Origin: Rubricoccus marinus
GTDB taxonomy: Bacteria > Bacteroidota > Rhodothermia > Rhodothermales > Rubricoccaceae
Direction of reading: 5' to 3'
Assembly (NCBI RefSeq): GCF_002257665.1
Contig: NZ_MQWB01000001.1
Coordinates: forward strand, 3,855,119 to 3,919,118
Length of the DNA: 64,000 bases
The position numbers were made by a program, and so were the translations under genes. Positions 25,613 through 36,884 of this stretch are shown piece after piece. Below the pieces are notes generated by a model, which worked only from the letters and a program-made list of their open reading frames with translations, was not told where the DNA came from and did not search any database. Each line of letters begins with the position of its first letter. The stretch's first letter is position 1.

Positions 25613-26548
25613 CTACCCGTGCAGGGCGCCGAGGTACACCATGTAGCCCGCGTAGCCGGCGATGAGCACGCCCGCCTCCGCGCGCACGAGGCGGCGGCCG
25701 GAGAGCATCATCGGGACGAGGATGAGCACGAACGCGCCCATGACGGCGACATCGAGCGGCTGGAGGCCCGGGACCACGATGGGGCGGACCAGCGCCGCCA
25801 CGCCGAGGATGCCGAGCAGGTTGAAAAGGTTGGACCCGATCACGTTGCCCACGGCGATGGAGCCCTCGCCGCGCCACGCCGCCACAACCGACGTCGCGAG
25901 CTCGGGCAAGCTCGTGCCCAGCGCCACGACGGTAAGCCCGATCACGGCGTTGGAAACGCCCGCGGCCTCGGCGAGCGCCGTCGCGGCGCCGACGAACAGG
26001 TCCGCGCCCACCACCAGCCCGGCCAGCCCGAGGACCACGAACAGCGCGTCGCGCCACGCGGGGCCTCTGGCGCCAGAGGCAATCTCGGGGGCGGCGCCCT
26101 CGCGGCGGGCGAGCGTGAGGCTCCACGCGAGGTAGGCAAACAGGGCCGCGAGGAGGAACGCGCCCTCCCAGGCGCTGGCCTGCCGGTCCAGCAGGAACAC
26201 CGCCGCGAGCGCCGTCGCGGCGAGCAGGGCCGGGAGGTCGCGGCGGAGCACGGAGCGGTCGGAGGCGATGGGCCGCACGAGAACGGCGATCCCGAGGATG
26301 AGCCCCACGTTCGCGATGTTGGAGCCGACCACGTTGCCCACGGCGATCCCGCCGGCGCCCGCCAGCGTCGCCTGCACGCTGACTACGAGTTCCGGCGCGC
26401 TCGTCCCGAACGCGACAACCGTGAGGCCCACGATAAGCGGCGAGAGGCCGAACCGGAGCGCCAGCGCAGACGCGCCACGCACGAGCCCGCTCGCGGCCAC
26501 CATCAGAAGCGCGAGACCGCCTGCCAGCGTGAGGAGATGGAGAGCCAT
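25613..26548 (-). CDS. Calcium/sodium:cation exchanger (CaCA family), 311 aa
   Basis: Inner-membrane antiporter, YrbG-like, with about ten transmembrane helices in two inverted halves. Each half has the ion-binding signature: VVAFGTSAPELVVSV with GNVVGSNIANVGLILG (about residues 40-85), and VVALGTSLPELATSV with GNVIGSNLFNLLGILG (about 205-260). I chose the start ATG at 26548 (MALHLLTLAGG). The loop between halves contains ASGARG, a full 18-bp palindrome read in frame. Ion specificity (Ca2+ with Na+, H+ or K+) is inferred from family only. Confidence 0.92.
   Translation of the reverse strand: MALHLLTLAGGLALLMVAASGLVRGASALALRFGLSPLIVGLTVVAFGTSAPELVVSVQATLAGAGGIAVGNVVGSNIANVGLILGIAVLVRPIASDRSVLRRDLPALLAATALAAVFLLDRQASAWEGAFLLAALFAYLAWSLTLARREGAAPEIASGARGPAWRDALFVVLGLAGLVVGADLFVGAATALAEAAGVSNAVIGLTVVALGTSLPELATSVVAAWRGEGSIAVGNVIGSNLFNLLGILGVAALVRPIVVPGLQPLDVAVMGAFVLILVPMMLSGRRLVRAEAGVLIAGYAGYMVYLGALHG
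26063..26080. repeat. Iterated palindrome inside a coding region, ASGARG frame
   Basis: Perfect GCCTCTGGCGCCAGAGGC in the cytoplasmic loop region of the exchanger gene, translated as ASGARG. Confidence 0.85.
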
Positions 26549-26742
26549 CGGAGGAGGGGAAAAGGTGCCGTCCAACCCCCGCGTTTCCATCCGGCTCCGT
26601 CCACCGGAAGCGGAAGAGAAAGTTCACGCGCGGCCTCTGGCGCCAGAGGCCCGAGCCCGCCTGCGCGATCTACCGGGGAGCGCTGGTCTGCTCTCGCGAG
26701 AGGCGGCGTATGTCTAGGCAGATGCTAGCCCCCCCGAACGCC

Positions 26743-27684
26743 ATGCGACGCCTCGCCCTCCTGCCTCTGGCGGCCCTCGCCGCGTGCTCCTCGTTTAGCA
26801 GCCCGTGCGAGAACATCAACGCGGCTCAGGACGAGCCTGCCTTTCGGACGTGCGCCTTTGCCGGCTCGGTGGATGAGGACGGCGCGTTCACGCGGGAAGA
26901 TGGCGCCCCCGTCGCGTTCTCGGCCCCCGCACCGGCGGTCACGGAAGGCGCGTTTCCAGACGGGTCCGAGATCCGCGACGACATGTGGGTAGCGTCCGGC
27001 GAGGCGCCCCCGCCCCCCCTCGACAGCTCGCGTTGGGTCTCCACCTCCGCCCTCGCGCCAGAGGCCAATCGCTTCGCCCTCGCCATGCGGACGGACGGCA
27101 CCGTGCGCGTCCGCAGTTCCAGCGGCCAGCCTCTGGCGATCGTCCGCGTCGCCGAGGGAGAAGACGCCATCGCCGCGCGGAAGGGCGTGGCGGGCTGGCC
27201 CAACCGCGCCACGTTTCTCGCCTTTTCACCCGATGGCGCGACGCTCTACGGAACCGACGCCCAGGGGAACGTCACCGGCTGGGACGCCGCCTCTGGCGAG
27301 GCGCTGTGGAGCGGCACGGCCCCGCTGGACCACGACGGGCGGGACGGCCGCGCCGTGAGGCCCGACGAGATCCGGCAGCTCGCCGTTTCAGACGACGGCG
27401 CGCGCGTGGCCGTCGCGACCACCGCGGGCGCGTTCGTGTGGGACGCCGCCTCTGGCGAGAGGCTAGCCTCGTGGGCGATCCCCCGGACCAAGACCTCTGT
27501 CGTCGGCGTCGGCTTCGCGCCGGGCGGGGACCACGTGGCCGTGATGTCTAGCGGCCGATATGTGCCCCCCACCGTCCGCTATTCCAGCTTCGACGAGAAC
27601 GGCGAGCGCACGGGGATGGCGGAGCGGGCAGACTTCGAAGGCTACCAGAGGGCGCCCACCGTTTTCCTGATGGCGATGCCGTAG
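26743..27684 (+). CDS. WD40-like lipoprotein, 313 aa
   Basis: Envelope protein with lipoprotein signal MRRLALLPLAALAACSSFSS (lipobox LAAC, Cys16). I chose the ATG at 26743. The C-terminal half (about residues 140-300) has propeller-like repeats: FLAFSPDGATLYGTDAQGNVTGWDAASGE, LAVSDDGARVAVATTAGAFVWDAASGE and VGFAPGGDHVAVMS. These resemble WD40/quinoprotein blades, though only three to four are clear. The ASGE turns of the blades are encoded by the iterated motif. No enzyme motif; possibly a scaffold or partial propeller. Confidence 0.75.
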   Translation: MRRLALLPLAALAACSSFSSPCENINAAQDEPAFRTCAFAGSVDEDGAFTREDGAPVAFSAPAPAVTEGAFPDGSEIRDDMWVASGEAPPPPLDSSRWVSTSALAPEANRFALAMRTDGTVRVRSSSGQPLAIVRVAEGEDAIAARKGVAGWPNRATFLAFSPDGATLYGTDAQGNVTGWDAASGEALWSGTAPLDHDGRDGRAVRPDEIRQLAVSDDGARVAVATTAGAFVWDAASGERLASWAIPRTKTSVVGVGFAPGGDHVAVMSSGRYVPPTVRYSSFDENGERTGMAERADFEGYQRAPTVFLMAMP

Positions 27685-27725
27685 CGCCGAGCCGTTGGGC
27701 GCCAGAGGCCTCTGGCGCCAGAGGC

Positions 27726-29762
27726 TCAGTCCTCGAGCGGCGTGCGGAACAGGTCCGCCGAGGCTGCGAATTGCTCCGCCTCGGCCACCATCACGAGCCG
27801 GTCGCCGGCCTCCACCTGAAACTCGCCCGCCGGGTTGCCGATGGTCTGGCGCCCGCGGCGGACGGCCATGACCGTGATGCCGTGCCTCTGGCGGAGCGAG
27901 AGGTCCGCGAGCGACCGCCCGGCCGCAGGCGCGCCCTCCCGCACCGCGACCGCGCGCGTGTGCAGGCCTTCCTCGTCCAGCCCCTGGAGCACCATGAGGT
28001 GCGCTTCTTGGATGGAGCCCCGGAGCACGCCGTAGTCGTCCTGGCGCACGGCCGAGACCTGCCGCTCGATCTCGTCCTTGGGCACGAGGTACGCGCCGAG
28101 AACCTGCGAGAACAGCCGGACCGTGGTCTCCAACTCCTCTGGAACGACGACGTCGGCGCCGGCGCGAGTAAGCGTTTCGACGTCGGTCGTGAACCGCGTC
28201 CGCGCGATGATCTGGAGCGTCGGGTTGAGGTGCCGCGCGACCGACACGATGCGCCGCGTGGCGTCGCGGTCGTTGATGGCGACGACGAGCAGCTTGGCGC
28301 GGTCGGCGCCGAGGCTGAGCAGGATGGGCTCGCGCGAGGCGTCCCCGTAGACGACAGGGATGTCGTCCTCCCGCGCCTCTTGGAGGCTCCGCGCGTTCAT
28401 GTCGCTAACCGCGAACGGGATGCCCACGTCGGCCAGCACGCGCGCGAGCCGCCGCCCCGCCGGGCCGTAGCCGATGACGACGGTGTGGTCCGCGAGGCCC
28501 ACGCCGTGGCCGTGGCCTCCGCCAGAGGCCGCCTCCGCCTCTGGCGCCGCGCCGTCGGTCGCGGTCTCCATGCGCCGGCCGAGCGCCGCCAGCCGCGGCG
28601 CCGTCGCGATGAGCAGCGGCGTGAGGATCATCAGCACGACGGTCACGGCGATCAGGCCCTGGCTGCCCGTCTCGCCCAGCGCCAGAGGCGTCAGGCCGAC
28701 CGACGCGCCCTCCAGCGCGAGCACGAACGAGAACTCGCCGACCTGCCCGAGCGCGAGCCCGCCCGCCAGCGCCACGCCTATCGGGTAGCCGATCACCCGC
28801 GCGCCGATGGCCGCGATGACGCCCTTGAGCAGGAGCACGCCCGCCGCCGCCAGAAGCACCCAGCCCAGGTTCTGCACCAGGAACGCCGGGTCCAGCAGCA
28901 TCCCGACCGAGAGGAAGAACGCGGCGGTGAACAGCGTCTGGAGCGGGAGCACCTCGCTCAGCGCGTGCTCGGCGTAGTCGCTCTCGGAGACCAGGAGGCC
29001 CGCCAGGAACGCGCCCAGCGCGATGCTCACGCCCGCCAGGCTCGCGGCCCAGCCCACGCCCAGGCAGATCGCCGCGACGGCGAGCAGAAACAGCTCGGTC
29101 CGGCGCGTCTTCGCGATGCGGTCCAAGAACCACGGCACGATCTGCCGCGCGCCCACGAGGACCGCCACGATCACGAGCGCCGCCTTGCCCAGCGCCCACG
29201 CGATGCCGAGGCCCGTCCCGCCCTCGCCCGCGAGGATCGGGATGAGCAGCGCCATGACCACGATGATGATGTCCTGGAAAAGCAGCATCGCTAGCGCGAT
29301 CCGCCCGACCGGCGTGTCGGACTCGGCGCGCTCCGCCAGCACCTTCAGCACGATCGCCGTGGACGACATCGCGACGAGAAAGCCCGTAAAGACCGACGCT
29401 CCAAACGGCACGCCGAGCGCGAGCGCGATCCCGGCCACGGCCGCAATCGTCAGCCCCACCTGCACGCCGCCGCCTAGGAAGATGGGCCGCGCCAGCCGCG
29501 CCATCTCCTTGAGCGAGAACTCCACGCCGATGGAGAACAAGAGCAGGATCACGCCCACCTCGGCGATCTGCTGCACCAGTTCCAGGTCCGTTACCAGCCC
29601 CAGCGCATTCGGCCCCACGGCCACGCCCGCGAGCAAGAACCCCGCGATCGGCACGAGCCGCACTTTGTAGCACAGGTACGCTACGAGGACGCCAGCGGCG
29701 AACAGCGCGGCGAGCTCTCCCACGAACGGGAGCGGGGCGGCGGCGAGAGGGAAGGACAGCAC
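27726..29762 (-). CDS. CPA2 monovalent cation:proton antiporter with TrkA domains
   Basis: KefB/YbaL-like potassium/proton exchanger, about 678 aa. The membrane domain (about residues 10-385) has some twelve hydrophobic helices, with VGPNALGLVTDLELVQQIAEVGVILLLFSIGVEFSL early in it. A TrkA-N Rossmann domain follows (about 420-540, VVIGYGPAGRRLARVLADVG), then a TrkA-C domain (about 590-675). I favour the GTG at 29762; an ATG at 29822 would add 20 Arg/Pro-rich residues. The nucleotide-binding domain suggests gating by NAD(H), as known in the family. The linker between membrane and TrkA parts contains two motif copies. Confidence 0.9.
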   Translation of the reverse strand: MLSFPLAAAPLPFVGELAALFAAGVLVAYLCYKVRLVPIAGFLLAGVAVGPNALGLVTDLELVQQIAEVGVILLLFSIGVEFSLKEMARLARPIFLGGGVQVGLTIAAVAGIALALGVPFGASVFTGFLVAMSSTAIVLKVLAERAESDTPVGRIALAMLLFQDIIIVVMALLIPILAGEGGTGLGIAWALGKAALVIVAVLVGARQIVPWFLDRIAKTRRTELFLLAVAAICLGVGWAASLAGVSIALGAFLAGLLVSESDYAEHALSEVLPLQTLFTAAFFLSVGMLLDPAFLVQNLGWVLLAAAGVLLLKGVIAAIGARVIGYPIGVALAGGLALGQVGEFSFVLALEGASVGLTPLALGETGSQGLIAVTVVLMILTPLLIATAPRLAALGRRMETATDGAAPEAEAASGGGHGHGVGLADHTVVIGYGPAGRRLARVLADVGIPFAVSDMNARSLQEAREDDIPVVYGDASREPILLSLGADRAKLLVVAINDRDATRRIVSVARHLNPTLQIIARTRFTTDVETLTRAGADVVVPEELETTVRLFSQVLGAYLVPKDEIERQVSAVRQDDYGVLRGSIQEAHLMVLQGLDEEGLHTRAVAVREGAPAAGRSLADLSLRQRHGITVMAVRRGRQTIGNPAGEFQVEAGDRLVMVAEAEQFAASADLFRTPLED

Positions 29763-29945
29763 AGAAGCAGGGCGAGAGGGACCGCAGGGTACCGCCCGCC
29801 TCTGGCGCGGTGCCCGCCCCACGGGAGGTTCATGCCCTCCGGCGGCCGCGCTCCGCCAGAGGCCTCTGGCGAAGAGCGGGTTCCATGGCTAGACGCTGCG
29901 CAAACAGCGGCTCCGCCTCTGGCGCCAGAGGCGAGGGGTGGTGCG

Positions 29946-30935
29946 TTACGCCTTGGCGTCGCGCAGAGCCTCGATCAGCGGCGGCAGGACGGCGTGGAGG
30001 TCGCCCACGATGCCGTAGGTCGCCACGTCGAAGATGGGCGCGTCGGCGTCTTTGTTGATGGCGACGATGGTGCGGCTGCCCGTCATGCCCGCGACGTGCT
30101 GGATGGCGCCGGAGATGCCGACGGCGAAGTAGAGGTCCGGCGCGACGACCTTCCCGGTCTGCCCGATCTGCGCCTCTGGCGGGAACAGGCCCATCTCCAC
30201 GACCGCGCGGCTCGCGCCGATGGCGGCGCCCGTCACGTCGGCGAGTTGCTGGACGAGGTCGCGGCCCGCCTCGTCACGCACGCCACGTCCGGCGGCGACG
30301 ACGACGGTCGCGTCGGAGAGGTCCACGCCACCCCCAGCCGCGCTGACGACCTCGCGGAGCGTCTGCTTGAGGCTACTCGCGTCGGTCGCGAGTGCGATGT
30401 CGATGACTTCGGGCGCCCCGGCGCCAGAGGCCTCCTCTGCTGTGTAGGAGCCCGCTCGGACGGAGACGAGGACCGGCGCGCCCTCTGGCGCCTCGGCCTC
30501 CACGTCGGCGCGGAACTTGGCAGCCATCACGGGGCGTGTGGCGCTCACGCCAGAGGCGGTCGCGGAAAATGCAGAGACGTCCGGCAGCGCGGGCGCGCCC
30601 AGCCGCTGCGCGAGTGCGCCGATGACATCCTTGACGCCCTCCGTACTGGGGAAGACGACGATCTCGGGCTCGGCCTCGCGGATGACCTGTTCCAGCGCGT
30701 CCACGACGGGCGCGTTGAGCGGCTGCTCGAAGGCGGCGTCGCTGACGGCGTAGACCGTCTCGGCGCCGTACGCGCCCAGGCTCTCAGCCACGCCAGAGGC
30801 CTCTGGCGCAACGACGGAGGCGGCGCAGGTCCAGCCGTTCTCGGTGGCGATCTGGCGGGCGCGGGTCAGCGCCTCCAGCGCGGTGCGGTTGGGCGTGCCA
30901 CCGGAGACGGGGACGTGGGTGAGGATCGTCGGCAT
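29946..30935 (-). CDS. etfA: Electron transfer flavoprotein alpha subunit
   Basis: Passes electrons from acyl-CoA and other dehydrogenases to the quinone pool as an EtfAB heterodimer. 329 aa from ATG 30935 ([13 protein letters not shown]). The N-terminal domain covers about residues 1-190. The C-terminal FAD domain has [11 protein letters not shown] (about 217-227), [41 protein letters not shown] (about 243-283) and the terminal [15 protein letters not shown]. It lies 86 bp downstream of etfB in the same direction. A motif pair makes VAPEASG in a loop near residue 45. Confidence 0.95.
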   Translation of the reverse strand: MPTILTHVPVSGGTPNRTALEALTRARQIATENGWTCAASVVAPEASGVAESLGAYGAETVYAVSDAAFEQPLNAPVVDALEQVIREAEPEIVVFPSTEGVKDVIGALAQRLGAPALPDVSAFSATASGVSATRPVMAAKFRADVEAEAPEGAPVLVSVRAGSYTAEEASGAGAPEVIDIALATDASSLKQTLREVVSAAGGGVDLSDATVVVAAGRGVRDEAGRDLVQQLADVTGAAIGASRAVVEMGLFPPEAQIGQTGKVVAPDLYFAVGISGAIQHVAGMTGSRTIVAINKDADAPIFDVATYGIVGDLHAVLPPLIEALRDAKA

Positions 30936-30938
30936 AGT

Positions 30939-31016
30939 GGGTACAGGGTGCGGAGTACGGGGTACGCGACGGCCGGTACGTTCAACGCCGTACCCGGCAC
31001 CCTGTACCTCGTACCC
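30939..31016. repeat. GGGTAC-rich hairpin between etfB and etfA
   Basis: GGTACAGGGTGC (30940-30951) pairs perfectly with GCACCCTGTACC (30997-31008). Inside it GGGTACG pairs with CGTACCC. The spacer is full of GTAC units. As mRNA it would form a long stem within the etf transcript, possibly tuning processing or the expression ratio. Confidence 0.65.
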
Positions 31017-31021
31017 AAAAC

Positions 31022-31768
31022 TCAGATGGCGCGGGCTTCGTCGGCGAGCAGGCGGACGAGTTCGCGGGCGACCGCTGCGGGCTCGTCGCCGTCGACGGTT
31101 TTGCCGGGCTCGCGCGAGGGCGGGTTCGCGTATCCGGTGGTCTTCACGCGCACGCCAGAGGCCTCGACGGCCTTCGTCTCGACGGGCTTGCGCTTGCTCG
31201 CCATGATCCCCTTGAGGTTGGGGATGCGCGGGTCGTTCATGTCGTTGGAGCACGTCACCAAGCCCGGCGTGGGCAGCGCGATGACCTCCTGCCCCTTGTC
31301 ACCCTGGCGCGTCACGACGAGCGTGTCGGCCTCTTGCGCGAGACCGACGGCGTTGGTGACGTACGGCAGGGCGAGCGCCTCGGCGAGCATGCCGCCGACG
31401 AGCCCAGCGTCGGTGTCCTGCGACTGCTTGCCGAGGAGAACTGCGTCGTGGCCGCCGTCGCGCAAGTGGTCCGCCAGAAGCCGGACGACGGCGGCGGAGT
31501 CCAACTCGGCGTCGGTCACGAGGTGCGTGCCGCTGTCGGCGCCCATCGCGAGGGCCTTGCGGATGGTCTCGGATGCCTTCTCGGGGCCCACGAGGACGAC
31601 GTCAACCTCGCCGCCAGAGGCCTCCTTCAGCACGAGTGCGGCCTCGACGGCGCTCGCGGCGTAGGCATCGAGCACGACGCGCCCGGCGTCGAGCACGAGC
31701 TGGCCGTCGCGCACCTGGGAGGGAGCGGCGACGTCGGGGACCTGGTTGATGCAGACGGCGAAGCGCAT
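31022..31768 (-). CDS. etfB: Electron transfer flavoprotein beta subunit
   Basis: AMP-binding partner of EtfA, 248 aa, start ATG at 31768 (MRFAVCINQVPDV). It has DAYAASAVEAALVLKE (about residues 34-49), ALAMGADSGTHLVTD (about 72-86), LLGKQSQDTDAGLVGGMLAEAL (about 110-131) and the signature ending with NDMNDPRIPNLKGIMASKRKPV (about 174-195). First gene of the etfBA pair. The recognition-loop region is normal. Two motif copies encode EASGG and EASGV. Confidence 0.95.
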   Translation of the reverse strand: MRFAVCINQVPDVAAPSQVRDGQLVLDAGRVVLDAYAASAVEAALVLKEASGGEVDVVLVGPEKASETIRKALAMGADSGTHLVTDAELDSAAVVRLLADHLRDGGHDAVLLGKQSQDTDAGLVGGMLAEALALPYVTNAVGLAQEADTLVVTRQGDKGQEVIALPTPGLVTCSNDMNDPRIPNLKGIMASKRKPVETKAVEASGVRVKTTGYANPPSREPGKTVDGDEPAAVARELVRLLADEARAI

Positions 31769-31857
31769 CGGAGTTCTAAGCGTGTGGGGCCGTGATGGTA
31801 CCGAGGCGCGGGTGTTTCCGCCACGAAAACAGTGTGGCCTCTGGCGCCAGAGGCGCC

Positions 31858-32577
31858 TTAGCGGCGGTACAGGACAAGCGTCTCGCCACCGCCAGGTGTC
31901 TGGATTTTCGCGCTTGCGTCGTGCAGATCCAGACGCGAAACCCGAAAGAGCGTCGTGACCGATCCGCTCGCGGGGTCCTCGAACTCCGTCTCGTACACCA
32001 GCAGGTATGGCCCGAGCACGCGGTACGCCAGAGGATCGCCGTATCCAACGAGGACGGTGCCGTCGGCGCGGAAACGGAACGGGAGGTCGAAGACGACGCC
32101 GGCGTTGTCGGTCATCTCCACCGTGATCCAGTCGCCGAGAAGCGCCTCTGGCGGGTCTAGCGCCGCTGCGCGCGCATAGACGCTGCCGGTCCGCACGCCG
32201 AGAGGATCCGTCTGGCCGATGACCAGCGAGTCGTTCAGAACGTCGATGTGGACGGACACGCCGTCTTCCGTGGCCAGCGAGTCACCGCGGAGCTGGTAGG
32301 GCACCGTTGACTCGGAGCCCTGCAAATCTCCTTTGTTCCAGTTCAGCGCCGTGGTCGTGATCGTGGAGTCGGTGATCGCGAAGTGCAGGTAGAGCGTCGC
32401 GAACGCCGGGCCTCCGTCTTCGGCCACGATCTGTTGGCCGTGCTCGTCATAGACGGTGTGGGCCACGCTGTCCGCGCTGGCCCAGTCGCCCACGATCTGC
32501 TCCGCCAGAGACACATTTTGGCCTCTGACGCCAGAGGTCGTGAGAAGGAGGGCGGTCAGGATCAGGAGCGTGCGCAT
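31858..32577 (-). CDS. Secreted hypothetical protein, 239 aa
   Basis: Not recognised. A signal peptide MRTLLILTALLLTTSGVRGQ with likely cleavage after GVRG is followed by a beta-rich protein with two similar halves. One half begins IVGDWASADSVAHTVYDE (about residue 29), the other LLGDWITVEMTDNAG (about 145). This is the GxW-type opening of lipocalin-like DUF domains, so it may be a two-domain lipocalin-like periplasmic protein. The iterated motif encodes PPEA near 140. It lies upstream of etfB in the same direction but is separated from it by a palindrome. Confidence 0.65.
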   Translation of the reverse strand: MRTLLILTALLLTTSGVRGQNVSLAEQIVGDWASADSVAHTVYDEHGQQIVAEDGGPAFATLYLHFAITDSTITTTALNWNKGDLQGSESTVPYQLRGDSLATEDGVSVHIDVLNDSLVIGQTDPLGVRTGSVYARAAALDPPEALLGDWITVEMTDNAGVVFDLPFRFRADGTVLVGYGDPLAYRVLGPYLLVYETEFEDPASGSVTTLFRVSRLDLHDASAKIQTPGGGETLVLYRR

Positions 32578-32640
32578 CGCCAGAGGCTACGCACGGAGCG
32601 CGGCGTTGGTGTGCCGCCAGAGGCCTCTGGCGCGACGGCT

Positions 32641-33690
32641 CTAGCGGAGGGGCAGCGAAGCGGTGCTGACCCAGAACGGCGCGTACGGGTTGACGAGGCG
32701 GCCGTCTACGTCAGGCTTTTGCGGGACGCCGGGCCTCGGGCGGCTGCTGGTGAACAGCAGGGCGTCGCCGCCGGGCAGGAGTTCAGGCGAGCCCTCGCCG
32801 CTGGCGGAGTTCACGCCCGGTCCGAGGTTGACGGGCTCTGTCCACGTCCCATCGTCTCGCCGGGTGGATGCGTACAGGTCAGAGCCGCCCAGACCACCGG
32901 GACGCGTGGAGGCGAAGATCAGCGTCCGGCCGTCCGCGAGAAAGACGCCGCCAGACTCGTCGTACCGCGAGTTCACGGGGGCAGGGAGCAGCTCCGGCGC
33001 CGAGAGGCCGTTCTCGTCAGAGGCCGCGAGGTACAGGTCGCGTCCGCCGCCGCCGTCGTCGCGCCGCTCGGTCCAGAACAGCAGCGAGCCGTCGGGCGCA
33101 ATGCGCGGGCCGGTCTCGTTGTGGACGTAGCCGATGCGGAGGTTCTCGGCCGTCTTGGGCCGGTTCACGTCGGGTGCGTCAACGGGCTCCAACGGCGTCC
33201 ACTGAACCGTCCCGTTGGGGGCGTCGGGGAGGCGGCGCCCCCGCCAGAGGTCGAAGTCGGCCGTCTGTAGCGAGTCCGCAACGCCGGTGTGGCCCGCGTG
33301 AGGCTTCGCGAACGAGAGCCAGAACGACTGCCCGTCCGGTGCCACATGCGGCCAGTCCACGCGCCACCCCACGGTCTCGGCGACCGGCGCCAGAGGCGTC
33401 CACGCGCCGTCCACGAACCGGCTGGTCACGAGCCGCTGCATGGTGCGCGGCGACGGCTGGTCCCACACAACGGCGTACATCGTTCGGCGGTCGGGCGTGA
33501 GCGTGGCCGTGAGCGCCCAGGTGTTCGCGGCAAACAGGCCGGGCAGGAAGGGCTCGGCGCGGGCGGGCGGGGTCCCGAGCGAGACGGTGTCCGCGGGCAC
33601 CTCGCCAGAGGCGACCGGCGCGGTCTCTGGCGAAGGCTGGCAACCGGAGGTGAGGAGCAGCGCCGCGAGGAGCAGGGAGACGACAGACAT
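32641..33690 (-). CDS. PD40/TolB-like beta-propeller lipoprotein, 349 aa
   Basis: Envelope lipoprotein with signal MSVVSLLLAALLLTSGCQPS (lipobox LTSGC, Cys17). The mature protein has WD40-like beta-propeller (PD40) repeats. Clear ones are WPHVAPDGQSFWLSFAKP (about 113-130), GPRIAPDGSLLFWTERRDDGGGGRDLYLA (about 194-222), GGVFLADGRTLIFASTRPGGLGGSDLYAS (about 246-274) and GSPELLPGGDALLFTSSRP. The D-x-L-Y/F-x-A pattern is typical of peptidoglycan-associated PD40 proteins in Bacteroidota. Role unknown, probably structural or binding. Confidence 0.85.
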   Translation of the reverse strand: MSVVSLLLAALLLTSGCQPSPETAPVASGEVPADTVSLGTPPARAEPFLPGLFAANTWALTATLTPDRRTMYAVVWDQPSPRTMQRLVTSRFVDGAWTPLAPVAETVGWRVDWPHVAPDGQSFWLSFAKPHAGHTGVADSLQTADFDLWRGRRLPDAPNGTVQWTPLEPVDAPDVNRPKTAENLRIGYVHNETGPRIAPDGSLLFWTERRDDGGGGRDLYLAASDENGLSAPELLPAPVNSRYDESGGVFLADGRTLIFASTRPGGLGGSDLYASTRRDDGTWTEPVNLGPGVNSASGEGSPELLPGGDALLFTSSRPRPGVPQKPDVDGRLVNPYAPFWVSTASLPLR

Positions 33691-33893
33691 CGGAGAGGCG
33701 AGAGGTGCGATGCCAGGATCTCACCCATCCGGCCGCACCACAACTGCGATGCGGCGAGCGGAGACACCGCACCGCCGGACGGCTCTACCGCACGGCGAGA
33801 CGTGGCCTCTGGCGGGAGAGCCGTCGCCTCGCCGGAGGCGACGGACCCTTCGCGCATGTCGCCAGAGGCCTCTGGCACGCTTCGCCTCTGGCG

Positions 33894-36764
<2,871 letters not shown>

Positions 36765-36884
36765 TCTCAGGCGAGGCAGCAGGTGGAGAGGGAGGCTACG
36801 CCCACCCGCCGAACAGTGCCCCCGCCTCACAACCTTTTCGCCTCTGGCGCGGGTGCGCCAGAGGCCCGGTGGCTTCTCGCGGAG

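Noticed and set aside
33821-33844. CCGTCGCCTC-GCCG-GAGGCGACGG hairpin as gcvP terminator
   Set aside because: The stem is perfect but no U-tract follows on the gcvP strand; not supported as a terminator.
36765-36884. Glycine riboswitch upstream of gcvP
   Set aside because: The 120-bp leader lacks the conserved aptamer elements and is too short for a tandem aptamer with expression platform.
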